Source of the DNA: Lumbricus terrestris
Lineage: Eukaryota > Annelida > Clitellata > Crassiclitellata > Lumbricidae
NCBI GenBank assembly: GCA_949752735.1
Contig: OX457042.1
Location: 33,022,289 to 33,086,288, forward strand
DNA length: 64,000 nucleotides
Direction of reading: 5' to 3'
This document shows positions 63,754-64,000 of the stretch, one piece after another. The notes under the pieces were generated by a model. It worked only from the letters and a program-made list of their open reading frames with translations, was not told the DNA's origin and made no database searches. A program made the translations under genes and the position numbers. The first letter of the stretch is position 1. Each line of letters starts with the position of its first letter.

Positions 63754-64000
63754 ATTTTCAACCTTTTTGCCTTTACATGTAGGTCCACTTTTTTTAAGTT
63801 GGAGGACACAGGGACACTTTTTCTTAGTTGAAGGGCATTAGCTAGGAGGCCACAAGGCTAAAATAAACTAAATAAAAGCATATAGAATTGTTGCAATTTT
63901 TTCAAAATAGAATATTTGATGTTATGTATAGACGCCAAAATAGAATAATTTGTAATGGAAAGTAATTATGTGTTCTATCCTGTCCAAATTGTCATTTTTT
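63754..64000 (-). mobile_element. hAT (Charlie-like) MITE, runs off window
   Basis: Reverse-complement match to the right half of 10153-10489 (aagttggaggac, cttagttgaagggcatta, ggccacaaggct). Cut by the window end. Confidence 0.7.

Larger units (their letters stand above)
61832..64000. other. Right-hand noncoding region
   Basis: Apart from the MITEs at 62111-62490 and 63754-64000, the dispersed repeat near 63505 and the tentative exon at 63115, no coding signal is visible. It is probably intron of the WDR64-like gene. Confidence 0.5.

Overview
This is eukaryotic nuclear DNA from an animal, most likely a marine invertebrate deuterostome such as an echinoderm or hemichordate. The evidence is intron-rich genes with GT-AG and some GC-AG introns, very dense non-autonomous DNA transposons, SINEs, non-LTR elements and microsatellites, and a Ty3/Gypsy element of the Gmr1 type, which established knowledge places mainly in deuterostomes. 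The exact taxon cannot be fixed from the sequence. All gene models below were built by hand from protein similarity, splice sites and intron phases.

Layout. (1) 411-14295, plus strand: the last nine coding exons of a carboxypeptidase Q-like M28 metallopeptidase gene (copy 1); its 5' exons lie left of the window. (2) 14296-19850: intergenic, with tetranucleotide arrays, a 3x minisatellite and a 2.1-kb inverted-repeat element. (3) 19851-37009, plus strand: a complete second carboxypeptidase Q-like gene (copy 2; 14 coding exons, about 485 aa). Intron positions, phases and even intron sequence match copy 1, so this is a fairly recent tandem duplication. (4) 38768-53905, minus strand: the 3' eleven exons of a WD-repeat gene that fits WDR64, convergent with copy 2. 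Its 5' exons lie further right, mostly outside the window. (5) 54464-61822: a full-length LTR retrotransposon with apparently identical LTRs, a 5-bp target duplication and the unusual order gag-PR-INT-RT-RNaseH, inserted into the end of an older hAT-like element. (6) 61823-64000: intronic or intergenic DNA with two hAT-like elements.

The introns hold at least fifteen hAT-like MITEs with 8- or 9-bp target duplications, four TA-flanked inverted-repeat elements of 1.3-2.1 kb with no recognisable transposase, five tRNA-derived SINE copies, several LINE fragments, and large tetranucleotide and trinucleotide arrays. The carboxypeptidase duplication gives a built-in dating tool: several insertions in one copy have an empty site at the matching intron position of the other.

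The two carboxypeptidase genes probably encode secreted or lysosomal dipeptidases with all catalytic and zinc-ligand motifs kept. The WD-repeat gene is unrelated in function. The most notable items are the Gmr1-type element, the TA-flanked elements with repeated internal phrases, and the palindromic octamer TAGGCCTA, which is scattered through the noncoding DNA.
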